DNA from: an uncultured Actinomycetes bacterium
GTDB taxonomy: Bacteria; Actinomycetota; Coriobacteriia; Coriobacteriales; Atopobiaceae
Length of the DNA: 43,882 bases
Assembly (NCBI GenBank): GCA_900315165.1
Contig: OMXZ01000013.1
Span: forward strand, 1 to 43,882
Reading direction: 5' to 3'
Both the position numbers and the translations under genes were made by a program. The first letter of the stretch is position 1. Each line of letters starts with the position of its first letter. Below, one piece after another: positions 42,419 through 43,882 of this stretch. The notes beneath the pieces were generated by a model. That model did no database searches, had not been told where the DNA came from, and saw only the letters and a list, made by a program, of their open reading frames with translations.

Positions 42419-43720
42419 GTGACTCGTTCGCTCGTACTCGTTCGACATGGCAAGGCCCGTCTCGCGGAGGAGGGACAGGCCGATCTTCAGCGGCCGCTGA
42501 CCTCCGCCGGCAAGCACTCGCTCGCCGCGAGCCTGCCCGCTGAGCTCGCACCCGTCCGCCACCTCGTCGAGGAGGGCGCGGATGTCGTCGTCTGGGCGAG
42601 CCCGGCCCTGCGCGCCTGCCAGACCGCCGACATCGTCTGCGCCACGCTGGGCGTCGACGGCTACGAGAAGCATGACATCCTCGCAGGCAGCGACCCCGCC
42701 GCCATGTTCCTCCAGGCTCAGGAGGACCCGCACAAGCTCATCGTGTTGGTCGGCCATACCCCAACGCTCGACAAGATCTCGCAGGCGAGCTGCGGCACCC
42801 GCATGCCCTTCAAGCCAGGGGCTGTTTGCATGCTGTCCCTCGACAACGCCCCCGGCCGCCCCGAGAACCTCCGTTATTTTGCACAGGGCCCCCAGGTGGA
42901 GCGCTGGGAGTGCGCGGACGAGCTCGCCTGTGCCATCCGCAAGACCGGCAGCGCCGTGACCAGCTGCTACCACGCCTTTGTCGACGACCCATCCGATGCG
43001 GATGCCGTCCATGACCTGAGGATATCTATCCGCACGCTGCGCTCCCTGCTTATCTTTGCCGAGCCCTGGATCAAGGGAAAGCACGCTGCCAAGGTGGAGG
43101 AGAAGCTCCGCGACCTCGTACGCTCCACGTCGGACCTGCGGGAATACGATGTGCTCGCCGACGTCATCGCCGCCCTCGACCCCGCAGCCCATGAGCTGGC
43201 GGAAGCCTGCGCCACGATGCGCGCCGAGGAGGCCGAGCGCGTGCTCGACTTCTTCGCCACGCAGAAGTCACAGAAGGCGATCGGCGACCTCCAGGACCTC
43301 ACCAAACATCTCCCCTGGAAGGGCCAGGTCAAGGCGAGCGGAATCGAACCCGAGGCCCTGGCGGAACGCTACAGGAGCCTCTGGGAGGCCTTCGCCGAGC
43401 GCTGTCGGACCCTCGACCTCAAGGACACCGAGCTCACCCACGACATCCGCAAGGACGCGAAACTCCTGAGGTACGTCACACGTGCCTTGCCGGATCTGCT
43501 GGGCGACACCGCCGCCCAGGTCGGCGCCGAGGCACGCGCCGTGCAGGACCGGCTCGGCGAGCTCTGCGACGCCCGTGCCAACGTCCAGATAGCCAATGGC
43601 ATCCCCGTCGAGCGCCTTTCCGCGGCCGCGGCGGCCGAGCTCGTCCGCCTGCGCGCGCAGGAACGTGCCCGCATCGACGTCCTGCTGGCGACCCCGGTGG
43701 AGGAACCTACCGGCCTGTAG
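42419..43720 (+). CDS. SixA-type histidine phosphatase fused to a CHAD domain
   Basis: A 433-residue two-domain protein started by GTG 42419 after CAGGAGG. Residues ~1-165: a phosphohistidine phosphatase of the SixA group, with LVRHGKAR (6-13), WASPALRACQTA (~59-70) and VLVGHTPTLDK (~107-117). Residues ~180-420: a CHAD helical bundle, with AVHDLRISIRTLRSLL (~199-214) and DIRKDAKLLRY, whose conserved His, Arg and Lys residues bind polyphosphate in known CHAD proteins. The fusion suggests an enzyme located on polyphosphate or acting on phosphorylated proteins there. It is 37 bp after trmB and two genes after pyrophosphatase. The actual substrate is unknown. Confidence 0.9.
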   Translation: MTRSLVLVRHGKARLAEEGQADLQRPLTSAGKHSLAASLPAELAPVRHLVEEGADVVVWASPALRACQTADIVCATLGVDGYEKHDILAGSDPAAMFLQAQEDPHKLIVLVGHTPTLDKISQASCGTRMPFKPGAVCMLSLDNAPGRPENLRYFAQGPQVERWECADELACAIRKTGSAVTSCYHAFVDDPSDADAVHDLRISIRTLRSLLIFAEPWIKGKHAAKVEEKLRDLVRSTSDLREYDVLADVIAALDPAAHELAEACATMRAEEAERVLDFFATQKSQKAIGDLQDLTKHLPWKGQVKASGIEPEALAERYRSLWEAFAERCRTLDLKDTELTHDIRKDAKLLRYVTRALPDLLGDTAAQVGAEARAVQDRLGELCDARANVQIANGIPVERLSAAAAAELVRLRAQERARIDVLLATPVEEPTGL

Positions 43721-43750
43721 GAAAGACAGACCCGACAGACAGGAGACCCC

Positions 43751-43882
43751 ATGGCAGTGAAGTTTCCGGATGGCTTCTATTGAGGCGGCGCGACGGCGGC
43801 CAACCAGTTCGAGGGCGCGTGGGACGTGGATGGGCGCGGCCCTTCGGTCGACGATCACTTCATGGGCGGCACGGTCGACCGC
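43751..43882 (+). pseudogene. Family 1 glycosidase (6-phospho-beta-glucosidase-like), in-frame TGA at codon 11, partial
   Basis: ATG 43751 follows AGGAGA. The translation MAVKFPDGFY-stop-GGATAANQFEGAWDVDGRG fits the N-terminus of GH1 6-phospho-beta-glucosidases, whose normal reading is FxWGGATAANQ: the expected Trp codon is TGA at 43781-43783. The reading frame is open from there to the right edge (132 bases seen). A single TGG-to-TGA change explains it, making this a pseudogene unless translation restarts downstream or the base is a sequencing error. Other genes here use TGA as stop, so reassignment is unlikely. If it were intact the enzyme would split phosphorylated beta-glucosides imported by PTS. 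Confidence 0.8.

Noticed and set aside
43781-43783. TGA read as selenocysteine or reassigned Trp
   Set aside because: Family position is Trp, not Cys; TGA is a normal stop for several genes here (for example at 8045, 29239 and 39728), so reassignment does not fit.

Overview
The window is GC-rich, densely coded bacterial chromosome. The overall gene set suggests a Coriobacteriia (Collinsella/Olsenella-like, Actinomycetota) gut anaerobe: a cobalamin riboswitch, an ECF uptake system, a methionine synthase whose reactivation domain is a separate protein, a CBS-domain family II pyrophosphatase, EttA, and PTS/6-phospho-beta-glucosidase traces. That placement is an inference from gene content; there is no rRNA, and I see no tRNA.

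Layout. 1-7.5 kb: a partial winged-helix protein, a CDF metal exporter with a GntR/UTRA regulator, threonine aldolase, and a Zn/Cd/Pb P-type ATPase with an SmtB-like operator. A 650-bp gene-free stretch then carries an array of a 13-bp motif in two opposed orientations, followed by an orphan cellobiose-type PTS IIB and a cpYpsA-like protein. 7.5-14.4 kb: a palindromic MITE-like element, a small membrane protein, a YkcC/YkcB-like glycosyltransferase pair, EttA with a terminator-like leader, and a YcxB-like protein. 14.4-21 kb: a cobalamin riboswitch heads an apparent five-gene operon: a surface protein with a transcobalamin-like (DUF4430) domain plus beta-propeller, a second DUF4430 membrane protein, EcfT, a fused double EcfA ATPase, and an S component. 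21-26.2 kb: membrane proteins, an orphan RHH antitoxin-like gene, an Mbeg1-like hydrolase and an NAD(P)-binding reductase. 26.7-30.8 kb: metF, a MetH-reactivation protein and metH in one operon. 31.7-39.0 kb: a minus-strand set made of a TerB_N/TerB_C protein, a DUF2791 (BrxD-like) ATPase, a probable PD-(D/E)xK/DUF559-like protein and an Lhr-like helicase, a candidate defence or DNA-processing module. 39.1-43.9 kb: engB, Mn-dependent pyrophosphatase, trmB, a SixA-CHAD fusion, and the start of a family-1 glycosidase broken by a TGA codon.

How the parts work together. The riboswitch operon looks like a cobalamin capture-and-import route. Twelve kilobases on, the B12-dependent methionine synthase, its reactivation partner and methylenetetrahydrofolate reductase would consume that cofactor.

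Non-coding structure is unusually rich: two related ~230-bp elements with ~32-34 bp terminal inverted repeats (one directly upstream of the helicase), a third palindromic element of another family at 7.6 kb, a ~190-bp palindrome lying in frame inside the TerB gene, and the phased 13-bp motif array. All calls come from reading the sequence; no database search was run.
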